Of a stretch of 11,124 nt of DNA, positions 1 to 5,871 are shown one piece after another. A program made the position numbers and the translations under genes. This DNA comes from an uncultured Bacillus sp. (GTDB lineage Bacteria; Bacillota; Bacilli; Bacillales_B; DSM-18226): NCBI RefSeq assembly GCF_946478885.1, contig NZ_CAMLDX010000105.1:1-11124 (forward strand), read 5' to 3'. How positions within the stretch are numbered: position 1 is the stretch's first letter; the number at the start of each line of letters is the position of its first letter. Below the pieces are notes generated by a model. It ran no database searches and was not told where the DNA came from. It was given only the letters and a program-made list of their open reading frames with translations.

Positions 1-92
1 GCAGATAAAGACTTTCTTTCCAAAAGTCGGACATTTTAAAATCGCACGCATTCGAATAAAAATTCAAAAAGATAATAATGGAGGTAATTTTA
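1..92. other. Upstream segment of yvgN, no clear promoter
   Basis: I see no good sigma-A promoter here. One frame (from base 2) stays open up to a stop near base 100 and could be the tail of a gene entering from the left, but its residues (rich in K, I and R) match nothing I recognise. The only firm element is the GGAGGT at 80-85 that sets the yvgN start. Confidence 0.3.
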
Positions 93-935
93 ATGGTTAA
101 CAATTTACAGGATACAACTACGTTGCATAACGGTGTAAAAATGCCTTGGTTTGGTATTGGAGTATTTAAAGTAGAAGAGGGACCTGAGTTAGTTAATGCG
201 GTAAAAGCAGCTATTAAGAATGGTTATCGTAGTGTTGATAATGCAGCTATCTATGGAAATGAGGAAGGAGTCGGACAAGGCATCCGTGAAGGAATTCAAG
301 AAGCAGGAATTTCAAGAGAAGATTTGTTTGTGACTTCCAAAGTTTGGAATGCTGATTTAGGATATGAGTCTACAATAGCAGCATACGAAACAAGTTTAAA
401 AAAACTTGGTTTAGAATATCTTGATTTATACCTCATTCACTGGCCTGTAGAAGATAAATATAAAGACGCATGGAAAGCGTTAGAGACCCTTTATAAAAAA
501 GGGCGGGTAAAAGCAATTGGGGTAAGTAATTTCCAAATCCATCATCTTGAAGACTTGATGAAAGACGCAGAGATTAAACCGATGGTGAATCAAGTGGAGT
601 ACCATCCACGTTTGACTCAAAAAGAACTTCAGTCGTTCTGCCAAGAACATGGAATTCAGCTAGAGGCATGGTCTCCATTAATGCAAGGCCAATTATTAAG
701 TAATGAGGTTTTAACAGAAATTGCAAGAAAGTATAACAAATCTGTAGCTCAAGTCATTTTACGGTGGGATTTACAAAATGGTGTTGTGACGATTCCAAAG
801 TCTACAAAAGAACATCGAATTATTGAAAACTCTACAGTGTTTGACTTTGAGTTAACGAAAGAAGATATGGGACGAATTAATGGCTTAAATCAGAATCATC
901 GAGTGGGTCCCGATCCGGACAATTTTGATTTCTAA
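93..935 (+). CDS. yvgN: Aldo/keto reductase, YvgN-like (glyoxal/methylglyoxal reductase type)
   Basis: Cytosolic NADPH-dependent aldo/keto reductase of about 280 residues that reduces small aldehydes; relatives such as B. subtilis YvgN reduce glyoxal and methylglyoxal. The TIM-barrel tetrad is visible as D49, Y54, K83 (TSKVW) and H116 (LIHWP), with GVSNF and IPKS further on, the latter belonging to the cofactor-binding region. The usual D-T-A before the catalytic Tyr is D49-N50-A51 here, a small deviation. I start at ATG 93 because GGAGGT at 80-85 lies 7 nt upstream; the in-frame ATG at 78 overlaps that ribosome binding site and would add five residues (MEVIL). The length fits the family. The gene stands alone, about 400 nt before the first broken gene. 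A second copy is represented only by its tail at 1473-1523. The family is certain; the physiological substrate is inferred. Confidence 0.9.
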   Translation: MVNNLQDTTTLHNGVKMPWFGIGVFKVEEGPELVNAVKAAIKNGYRSVDNAAIYGNEEGVGQGIREGIQEAGISREDLFVTSKVWNADLGYESTIAAYETSLKKLGLEYLDLYLIHWPVEDKYKDAWKALETLYKKGRVKAIGVSNFQIHHLEDLMKDAEIKPMVNQVEYHPRLTQKELQSFCQEHGIQLEAWSPLMQGQLLSNEVLTEIARKYNKSVAQVILRWDLQNGVVTIPKSTKEHRIIENSTVFDFELTKEDMGRINGLNQNHRVGPDPDNFDF

Positions 936-1140
936 TGAAATTCTTAATAAACTTACCAAATGAAATATAGGAAAGTGTCCCTACTGTAATTTTAATAAGT
1001 GACCTTTATAGGTGGCTTTCACTATCAACCATATAAATCAATCCAATTTAAAGTGAGATTGACATATATAAAAGTCATTTATGAATTGCACGACGCTAGA
1101 GGAATTTGTTATAAGGTAATACACCCTTGGATAACTTTTC
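936..1140. other. Intergenic stretch with nothing recognisable
   Basis: AT-rich sequence between yvgN and the palindromic element. An open frame at 999-1214 crosses into the palindrome, has no ribosome binding site and resembles no protein, so I do not call it. No convincing terminator is visible after yvgN. Confidence 0.4.
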
Positions 1141-1260
1141 GGGGCTGTCCAAAAAGTGCCTGGCATCCACCAAATGAACTATATCTAGAAACCGTTTATG
1201 TAAATAAACGCTAGATAAAGCATCGTGGTGCCTGGCACTTTTGCTTTCAGGACAGCCCCA
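1141..1260. mobile_element. Nested palindromic element, MITE-like, about 120 nt
   Basis: The whole segment folds back on itself. The outer arms are GGGGCTGTCC (1141-1150) and GGACAGCCCC (1250-1259). Inside them AAAAGTGCCTGGCA pairs with TGCCTGGCACTTTT, then an AT-rich arm around 1179-1188 pairs with 1211-1220, and the tip CGTTTA/TAAACG (1193-1210) closes the hairpin. A few unpaired bases on the right (TGAAAG-type bulge) break the stem. Terminal repeats, short length and lack of coding capacity suit a non-autonomous mobile palindrome. The GGGGCTGTCC end resembles ends of some Firmicutes insertion sequences, which is recollection rather than a search. No clear target-site duplication is visible, so the element could be old or could be a structured-repeat type that is not a transposon. 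Confidence 0.6.
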
Positions 1261-1333
1261 TTAAAAACCAACCTTTTATATTAAGATCAATAGATTATAT
1301 ACAATTAAAAATATGAAAGGAGTGATATCACCA

Positions 1334-1472
1334 GTGCTATTTAGTCCCTATGCATTAAAAGGTTTACAATTAAAAAGCAGAATTGTCATGCCGCAGATGT
1401 GTCAGTATTTTGTGGAAACTAAAGATGGAAAACCAAACGATTGGCATTACGTTCATTATGTAAGTAGAGCGT
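1334..1472 (+). pseudogene. 5' fragment of an Old Yellow Enzyme family NADPH dehydrogenase (YqjM/NamA-like)
   Basis: About 46 codons remain of a flavin-dependent ene-reductase that would normally have about 340. The opening LFSPYALKGLQLKSRIVMPQMCQY followed by DWHYVHYVSRA is the classic N-terminus of the YqjM class: first strand, N-R/S-R-I-V-M, P-M-C-Q-Y near the FMN, then H-Y-V-S-R-A. GTG 1334 is the likely start, with AAAGGAGTGA at 1316-1325 upstream; the ATG at 1313 overlaps that ribosome binding site. Similarity stops after SRA at about 1472, where the sequence becomes the tail of an aldo/keto reductase gene in another frame. The reading frame then hits TGA at 1505-1507. All catalytic barrel strands beyond the first two are gone, so the product cannot be functional. 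Confidence 0.8.
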
Positions 1473-1523
1473 TTGAATCAGAACCATCGAATGGGTCAAA
1501 CCCCTGACAATTTTGATTTTTGA
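1473..1523 (+). pseudogene. 3' tail of a second yvgN-like aldo/keto reductase
   Basis: Sixteen codons plus stop read L-N-Q-N-H-R-M-G-Q-T-P-D-N-F-D-F, nearly the same as the end of the intact gene at 885-935 (L-N-Q-N-H-R-V-G-P-D-P-D-N-F-D-F). The DNA is also alike but not identical, so this is a diverged paralogue rather than a fresh copy. It is joined directly to the Old Yellow Enzyme fragment in a different frame, as expected if one deletion removed the 3' part of that gene and nearly all of a downstream reductase gene. Confidence 0.85.
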
Positions 1524-1554
1524 TGAGATACAAAACAATATAGTTGTACATGAT

Positions 1555-1598
1555 GAGGCTACCTTTTTATAAGCAAAAATGCCTCTTATTTTCTGTTT
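1555..1598 (+). terminator. Possible rho-independent terminator behind the reductase tail
   Basis: GAGGC (1555-1559) and GCCTC (1581-1585) enclose a second pair TTTTT/AAAAA, separated by a small internal loop, and the hairpin is followed by a T-rich run. It lies just after the tail of the lost aldo/keto reductase, where its terminator would be expected. The stem is broken, so the call is tentative. Confidence 0.4.
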
Positions 1599-1682
1599 AA
1601 AAGAAGGGGGGAAATCCATACTATTAACCATATATTATTAAATACAATTGATAATTAAAAAAGCAATTAAGAGGGATTCAAT

Positions 1683-1815
1683 ATGTTTCTGAATTTAAAA
1701 GGGAAAACTGCGCTAGTTACAGGGTCTACAGCAGGAATTGGTAAAGCAATTGCAATGTCATTAGTAATAGAAGGTGTTACCGTCATTATAAATGGACGCC
1801 ATAAAGAAAATTCAC
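1683..1815 (+). pseudogene. 5' fragment of a short-chain dehydrogenase/reductase
   Basis: About 43 codons remain of a protein normally 245-265 long. Visible are the first Rossmann strand and the cofactor motif T-G-S-T-A-G-I-G at residues 13-20, and the end of the second strand, V-I-I-N-G-R at residues 34-39; Arg after Asn-Gly suits NADPH binding. The start is supported by AAGAGGG at 1668-1674, 8 nt before ATG 1683. After residue 42 or so the homology fades, and from about 1838 the sequence is the inside of an IS256-type transposase on the opposite strand. The remaining open frame to 1901 is translation through that insertion remnant. Catalytic Ser, Tyr and Lys are missing. Confidence 0.8.
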
Positions 1816-1837
1816 GGAATAATCAGCTAATTTATAT

Positions 1838-2076
1838 AGTTCCACTTCACCAAATTGCGTTTTTAATTTACGTTTTGTTGAGCCATTTCGGTAATTGCTA
1901 GGTCCATCACTCCGGCGTTGGTGTTTCTCATAACCTAGCTGCTCATCCATTTCACATTGGAGTACTTCCTCCAAAATATCAGAAAACATTTCTTTAATCG
2001 TTTCCATGATTTGATTGGTACTGGTGAATTTTTCTCCCTTTACAATTTCTTTGATTCATTCCTTTGGTAATTTCGT
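1838..2076 (-). pseudogene. N-terminal remnant of an IS256-family (mutator type) transposase
   Basis: On the minus strand the frame reads IKEIVKGEKFTSTNQIMETI, then K-E-M-F-S-D-I-L-E-E-V-L-Q and, after a Q-L-G-Y-E motif, N-Y-R-N-G with K-T-Q-F-G-E-V-E-L. This is the conserved N-terminal domain of IS256-type DDE transposases. All the catalytic acidic residues lie further on and are missing. Two further lesions precede the first internal ATG at 2007: an in-frame TGA at 2056-2058, and ACG at 2074-2076 where a start codon would be expected 10 nt after GGAGG (2087-2091). The homology breaks off at about 1838 against the short-chain dehydrogenase fragment. About 80 of roughly 390-400 codons are left. 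Confidence 0.8.
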
Positions 2077-2083
2077 GTCGAAA

Positions 2084-2132
2084 AATCCTCCTTAGCAAAA
2101 ATTATTTATCCTAATTCTTGCCAAGGAGGATT
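2084..2132 (-). promoter_or_regulatory. Hairpin burying the transposase ribosome binding site
   Basis: Arms 2084-2098 and 2118-2132 match in 14 of 15 positions around a 19-nt loop. On the minus-strand transcript the GGAGG at 2087-2091 is inside the 3' arm and pairs with CCTCC. Several insertion sequences (IS10 and IS50 are the textbook cases) use such a hairpin to block transposase translation from transcripts that enter from outside. Here the same role is inferred from structure alone. Confidence 0.6.
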
Positions 2133-2229
2133 GATTCCAAACTTATTTACACAACATTTTCCGCATCGTCTCAGTAGCTGATAAGTTATTGATGGAGAAG
2201 CCTTGCTTGTGACATTTGCTCACTTCATA

Positions 2230-3252
2230 TTAAATATTAACAAGTTCGCCCGATTCTGCTGATTTCTTACATGCTTCAGCGATCAACAATGCTCTAATTC
2301 CATCTTCCATCGTTACGCTGCCTTGCTGCTTGGTTTGCACGCGATGGATGAAGTCCTTCAATTCATTGATGAAGGCTTGTTCAAAACGTTCGGCAAAGCT
2401 TTGTATACTTGGACGTACAACTCCAGCGTCAGTAAACAGTGTCGCATAGTCTTTCTCTGGTTCCTGTGCAATACGAATCCAACCATGCGAGCCCATGATT
2501 TCCATTTCAACTTGGTTGCCATGTGCAGCATGACGGCCACCGATTAGAGTCGCTACCATTCCATTCGCAAATTTCAGTGTGGCTACTCCGGTTTCATACT
2601 CGCCAATCGCTTCCAGTTGCGGAGCTGCGATGTTATTGCCAAGAGACCATGTCTGTATTGGTTCCATCCCTGTGTACCAACGAATTAGGTCGATGTCATG
2701 GATGCACATGTCGACGAAGATACCACCGCTGTCATTGTCCGTTGCGAATTTAGTGAAGCTTTCCATACCTGAGATCGGATCAATTCCGTATCCACGGATA
2801 TAGATGATATCTCCGATTTTTCCGCTGTCAACAAGCTCTTTCGCATGACGGTAAGTAGCATCGTAACGGCGCATGAAGCCAAGCTGGAATGTCAGCTCTG
2901 GATGTTCCTTGATTGCTTTTTCCATCTTGCGCACTCCTTCATCGAGATGCAGGCCAACTGGTTTTTCGCAAAATACATGTTTCCCGGCATTCAATGCGTA
3001 AACTGTCATCTCTGGATGGAAGCCTGTCGGTGTTACGATGACAACCGCATCAATATCTTCGGTATCGATCATTTCTTTATAATCGGTATAGGTGTTTACA
3101 CCGAAGTTTTTCTTTGCATCATCAAGCTGATTTTGATCAAGAGCGCAGACTGCCTTTACATCCGCTTCACTAATTAAATTTACAAGATGATCCGCATGTA
3201 CCATACCCAAACGCCCTAAGCCAATAACGCCAATTTTTACTTTTTTCATCAT
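2230..3252 (-). CDS. Gfo/Idh/MocA oxidoreductase, probable inositol dehydrogenase (minus-arm distal paralogue)
   Basis: A 340-residue NAD(P)-dependent dehydrogenase that probably oxidises an inositol isomer to an inosose in the cytosol. The N-terminal Rossmann motif is G-L-G-R-L-G at residues 11-16. The catalytic set is K97 in C-E-K-P, D181 and H185 in the stretch FVDMCIHDIDL, matching Lys, Asp and His of characterised inositol dehydrogenases. The residue after strand two, Asp in NAD-specific IolG, is A37 here. ATG 3252 is preferred: GGGAG lies 8 nt upstream, while the GTG at 3261 sits almost on top of it. The closest relative in the window is the plus-strand gene at 9415, sharing G-F-M-R-R-Y-D and Y-G-I-D-P. 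It follows the transporter after 119 nt and probably shares its transcript. Base composition looks higher in GC than in the central genes. It could be an IolX-like scyllo-inositol enzyme; substrate unproven. Confidence 0.85.
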   Translation of the reverse strand: MMKKVKIGVIGLGRLGMVHADHLVNLISEADVKAVCALDQNQLDDAKKNFGVNTYTDYKEMIDTEDIDAVVIVTPTGFHPEMTVYALNAGKHVFCEKPVGLHLDEGVRKMEKAIKEHPELTFQLGFMRRYDATYRHAKELVDSGKIGDIIYIRGYGIDPISGMESFTKFATDNDSGGIFVDMCIHDIDLIRWYTGMEPIQTWSLGNNIAAPQLEAIGEYETGVATLKFANGMVATLIGGRHAAHGNQVEMEIMGSHGWIRIAQEPEKDYATLFTDAGVVRPSIQSFAERFEQAFINELKDFIHRVQTKQQGSVTMEDGIRALLIAEACKKSAESGELVNI

Positions 3253-3371
3253 ACTAGACACTCCCTTTCGGAATAATAAGAATAATGATATGGATTCAAT
3301 TTATGAATAACCTAGAAGTAACTCAGCAAACATGATCACTTAAACAAAAGCCCAATCTAAGCTTACTTCCA

Positions 3372-4763
3372 TTACCCATTTTTTTGAGGTTGATCCTTTT
3401 TGTTCACATTGGTGAAAAATGCTTCGATTTCGTCGAGAGTCTTTCCCTTCGTTTCCGGAACCATTGTGTTTACCACGACTATGCCAAGCACCGCGCATGT
3501 GGCAAATCCGTAGAAAAGCGCATTGATTCCGACGATGTTCATTAGCACTGGGAACAACAACCCGACCAAGAAATTAGCAATCCACAATACAAATACGGCG
3601 ATACCGGAGAATGTCCCACGATATTGCGCTGGGAATATCTCTGAGATCAAGATCCATGTACACGGTCCAACTGCTCCTTGAAACGCGAAAATGTAAAGGA
3701 AGATCATCACTAGGATCACATACGGCGCAAAACTTTGTCCTGCCAATACATTTGATAACACACCGACAAGGATAAGCGCGAGGGCGCAAAATGCAAGACC
3801 TGTGTTCTCCAATTTCTTACGACCCATTTTGTCGGCAATATTCATTCCGATTAATGAAGCGACCACGCATATCACGCCATTTAGCACATTGAAAATCAAT
3901 GCAGCCTTTTGTCCAAATCCATACTCTTGCAAAATATTGGTGCTGTAGTACATAATTGCATTGATCCCGATAAATTGCTGAATCACGCCTAGCAAACATC
4001 CAATTAACAATACGCGAAGCGCCCAACCCGGTATTTTGCCGGCTGTTTTGATATGGACTTCTGTTCCTTGCTGCTGCATTTCCTGCAGTTCTGCTATCTC
4101 GGCTTCTTGCTCCTGTTTATCGCTATAGATCGACTTAATGATTTCTACAGCATCCTGTATCTTCCCCTGTTTCATCAACCACTTTGGTGATTCGAACACT
4201 TTGGTCATACCGATGATCATAATAATGGCCGGAATAGTTGCCATACCCATCATCATGCGCCAGGTGCCAACGTATTCAATGAATGCACTGCCTAAAATTG
4301 CATTTAGCAGGAATGCTAAAAATTGTCCGCCAACGATCATAACCTGATTCAGACCGACCATCTTTCCCCGATGAGTAGCGGTTGATATTTCGGCCAAATA
4401 AAGCGGGATAATGGCAGATGCTGAACCAACTGCCAGTCCTAAAAAGAAGCGTGAGGCAATCAAAATTCCAACATTCGGTGCGGCCGCACAGCCTACTGCA
4501 CCGATCAGGAAGATCCATGAGATCAGCCGCAGCATTTTCTTTCGCCCGATACGGTCACTGATTCCGCCGCCGAACACCGCTCCAAATGCCGCTGCCAAGG
4601 TAAGGGCTGAGGAAATAATACCTTGGGTCCAGTCATTAATTGCCCAGTTCTGCACGATAAAGGATAGCGATCCATTGACGACAGCCGTGTTATGCCCGAA
4701 GAGTAATCCACCAAGAGTAACAATCAGTGCAATAGTAAATAATTTGTTTTTGGTTTTGGCCAA
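3372..4763 (-). CDS. Sugar-porter family MFS transporter, IolT-related, with altered helix-1 motif
   Basis: A membrane permease of 463 residues with the usual 12-helix sugar-porter layout: helix-1 G-G-L-L-F-G (18-23), then SDRIGRKK between helices 2 and 3, E-S-P-K-W in the central loop, Q-Q-F-I-G-I-N-A-I-M-Y-Y in helix 7, and P-E-T-K-G-K-T-L near the C-terminus. The usual G-Y-D-T-G in helix 1 is G23-H24-N25-T26-A27, so the Asp that takes part in proton coupling in XylE is Asn, as in human GLUT1. The start is TTG 4763 with AGGAGG 8 nt upstream; no ATG lies in a better place. The neighbouring inositol dehydrogenase and iolE suggest an inositol or related polyol as substrate, but sugar specificity cannot be read from sequence. 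About 170 nt with a strong palindrome separate it from iolE, so it may have its own promoter. Confidence 0.85.
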   Translation of the reverse strand: MAKTKNKLFTIALIVTLGGLLFGHNTAVVNGSLSFIVQNWAINDWTQGIISSALTLAAAFGAVFGGGISDRIGRKKMLRLISWIFLIGAVGCAAAPNVGILIASRFFLGLAVGSASAIIPLYLAEISTATHRGKMVGLNQVMIVGGQFLAFLLNAILGSAFIEYVGTWRMMMGMATIPAIIMIIGMTKVFESPKWLMKQGKIQDAVEIIKSIYSDKQEQEAEIAELQEMQQQGTEVHIKTAGKIPGWALRVLLIGCLLGVIQQFIGINAIMYYSTNILQEYGFGQKAALIFNVLNGVICVVASLIGMNIADKMGRKKLENTGLAFCALALILVGVLSNVLAGQSFAPYVILVMIFLYIFAFQGAVGPCTWILISEIFPAQYRGTFSGIAVFVLWIANFLVGLLFPVLMNIVGINALFYGFATCAVLGIVVVNTMVPETKGKTLDEIEAFFTNVNKKDQPQKNG

Positions 4764-4935
4764 TTAAAGCTCCTCCTAACAAAAATACGGAATATGATCA
4801 TTTTCAAATAATGATAAAATGACACGCTGTCTGAAATTACACCGATCTAGCGACCGATAATTAATCTCAAAAATTTAGAAATTATATGATATCTACTAAA
4901 AAATTAGTAGATATCATATAATCAAAGAGTCGTTA
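4764..4935 (-). other. Spacer between iolE and the transporter
   Basis: It holds the 19-bp palindrome at 4881-4922 and, nearer the transporter, a short inverted pair ATCATT/AATGAT around 4796-4814. No strong minus-strand promoter stands out to me. The AGGAGG for the transporter is at 4772-4777. Confidence 0.4.
4881..4922. repeat. Perfect 19-bp inverted repeat with 4-nt loop
   Basis: Arm 4881-4899 reads attatatgatatctactaa and 4904-4922 is its exact reverse complement around a loop AAAA. It begins 13 nt beyond the stop codon of iolE. As a minus-strand transcript it makes a hairpin followed by TTCTAAATTTTTG, a poor U-run, so it may be a weak bidirectional terminator, an mRNA-end stabiliser, or a protein binding site. 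Only three of the 19 pairs are G-C, low for a classic terminator. Confidence 0.75.
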
Positions 4936-5826
4936 TTAAAGGGCACAAATTTTTTTAATATAGTCTCTTGCTTTTTTAGCGTAAAGAAATGGGTTAGCTT
5001 TTGCTGGATCTTGTTCTGCTTCTACGACAAACCAGCCTTTATAATCGCTCGCAAGAATTTCGTCGATAATTGGTTTAAAATCAATCATCCCATCGCCTGG
5101 AACTGTAAAAGTGCCAGCTTTTACTGCTTCCAGGAAGCTAATTTGTTCTTTTCTGACCCATTCTGCTTTTTCTTTTCGAATATCTTTTAAATGGATATGT
5201 TTAATTCTGTCTTTATATTTTTTGTAAATCGCTAAAGGATCTTCACCGGAAAATACAAGATGGCCTGTATCAAATAATAATGAGACTTTATTTGGATCGG
5301 TATGATTCATTAAACGATCAATTTCTTCGGTCGTTTGAACCCCCGTACCCATATGGTGATGGTAGACAATCTCCATTCCTTTTTCGTGCGCTAATTCACC
5401 TAATGCCTCTAAACCTTTAATGAATAAGTCCCACTCTGAATCTGTAAAGACGGGTTTTTCTGTAAATACAGGGGTATTCATTTGACCTTGAATGCTGTGA
5501 CCTTGTTCAGATACCACGATTACTTTTGTACCCATCGCATGCAGGAAATCACGATGTTGAATAAATGCATCTTTTGTTTCTGCAAAAGGTTTGGTGGTTA
5601 AAAACGAGCTGAACCATGCGCTCGCAACGCTTAAGCCGCGTGGTTCCAGATAGGATGTTAACACTTCAGGATCTTTTGGATATTTATTGCCAATTTCCGT
5701 ACCTGTATAGCCAGCCAAGGCCATTTCACTAATACATTGTTCAAATGTATTTTCTTTGCCTAACTCTGGCATATCATCGTTAGTCCAAGCGATTGGGGCA
5801 ATCCCTAATGATATTTTTGCATTCAT
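4936..5826 (-). CDS. iolE: Inosose dehydratase IolE (2-keto-myo-inositol dehydratase), minus-arm copy
   Basis: Converts 2-keto-myo-inositol (inosose) to the 3,5/4-trihydroxycyclohexadione, the second step of inositol breakdown in the cytosol. The protein has 296 residues, the usual length, and is an AP-endonuclease-2-like TIM barrel. Visible landmarks are I-A-P-I-A-W-T-N-D-D (9-18), T-E-I-G (43-46), V-V-S-E-Q (104-108), H-H-H-M-G-T-G (156-162), F-D-T-G-H (185-189) and V-V-E-A-E-Q-D-P (267-274), which carry the metal-binding His and acidic residues of the family. The start is ATG 5826, 9 nt after AGGAG; the ATG at 5835 touches that site directly and is rejected. It lies 45 nt after iolG, as in a shared operon. 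Bases 5428-5775 are identical to part of the second iolE at 10467. Confidence 0.93.
   Translation of the reverse strand: MNAKISLGIAPIAWTNDDMPELGKENTFEQCISEMALAGYTGTEIGNKYPKDPEVLTSYLEPRGLSVASAWFSSFLTTKPFAETKDAFIQHRDFLHAMGTKVIVVSEQGHSIQGQMNTPVFTEKPVFTDSEWDLFIKGLEALGELAHEKGMEIVYHHHMGTGVQTTEEIDRLMNHTDPNKVSLLFDTGHLVFSGEDPLAIYKKYKDRIKHIHLKDIRKEKAEWVRKEQISFLEAVKAGTFTVPGDGMIDFKPIIDEILASDYKGWFVVEAEQDPAKANPFLYAKKARDYIKKICAL
5428..5775 (-). repeat. 348-bp perfect inverted duplication inside iolE (left copy)
   Basis: Read on the minus strand, every base from GATATGCC to GAGTGGGAC equals 10524-10871. The flanking bases 5776 and 5427 are mismatches, and divergence rises rapidly on the 5' side (six differences in the preceding 24 bases). 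Confidence 0.95.
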
Positions 5827-5871
5827 GGCTTCCATCTCCTAAAAAGTATTTGTGCTTGCAATTTACTCATT

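Larger units (their letters stand above)
1838..2160 (-). mobile_element. Degenerate IS256-family insertion sequence, 5' end only
   Basis: The segment contains the transposase N-terminal remnant plus its upstream end. The outer boundary is not sharp; a GTGTAAATAAGTTTGG-like stretch on the minus strand (around 2136-2152) could be the terminal repeat, but no opposite end survives to confirm it. Only one end of the element is present, so it is immobile in itself. Confidence 0.6.

Noticed and set aside
78..92. Upstream ATG for yvgN
   Set aside because: It overlaps the GGAGGT that fits the ATG at 93, and relatives start at the later position.
999..1214. Open frame of 71 codons on the plus strand
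   Set aside because: It has no ribosome binding site, runs into the arm of the palindromic element and looks like no known protein.
2845..3177. Open frame of 110 codons opposite the distal dehydrogenase
   Set aside because: It is antisense to a clearly conserved dehydrogenase and is explained by that gene's codon pattern.
4411..4767. Open frame of 118 codons opposite the transporter N-terminus
   Set aside because: Antisense to conserved sugar-porter motifs, with no ribosome binding site and no recognisable domain.
5827..5835. Upstream ATG for the minus-arm iolE
   Set aside because: It directly touches the AGGAG site; the ATG at 5826 has proper spacing.
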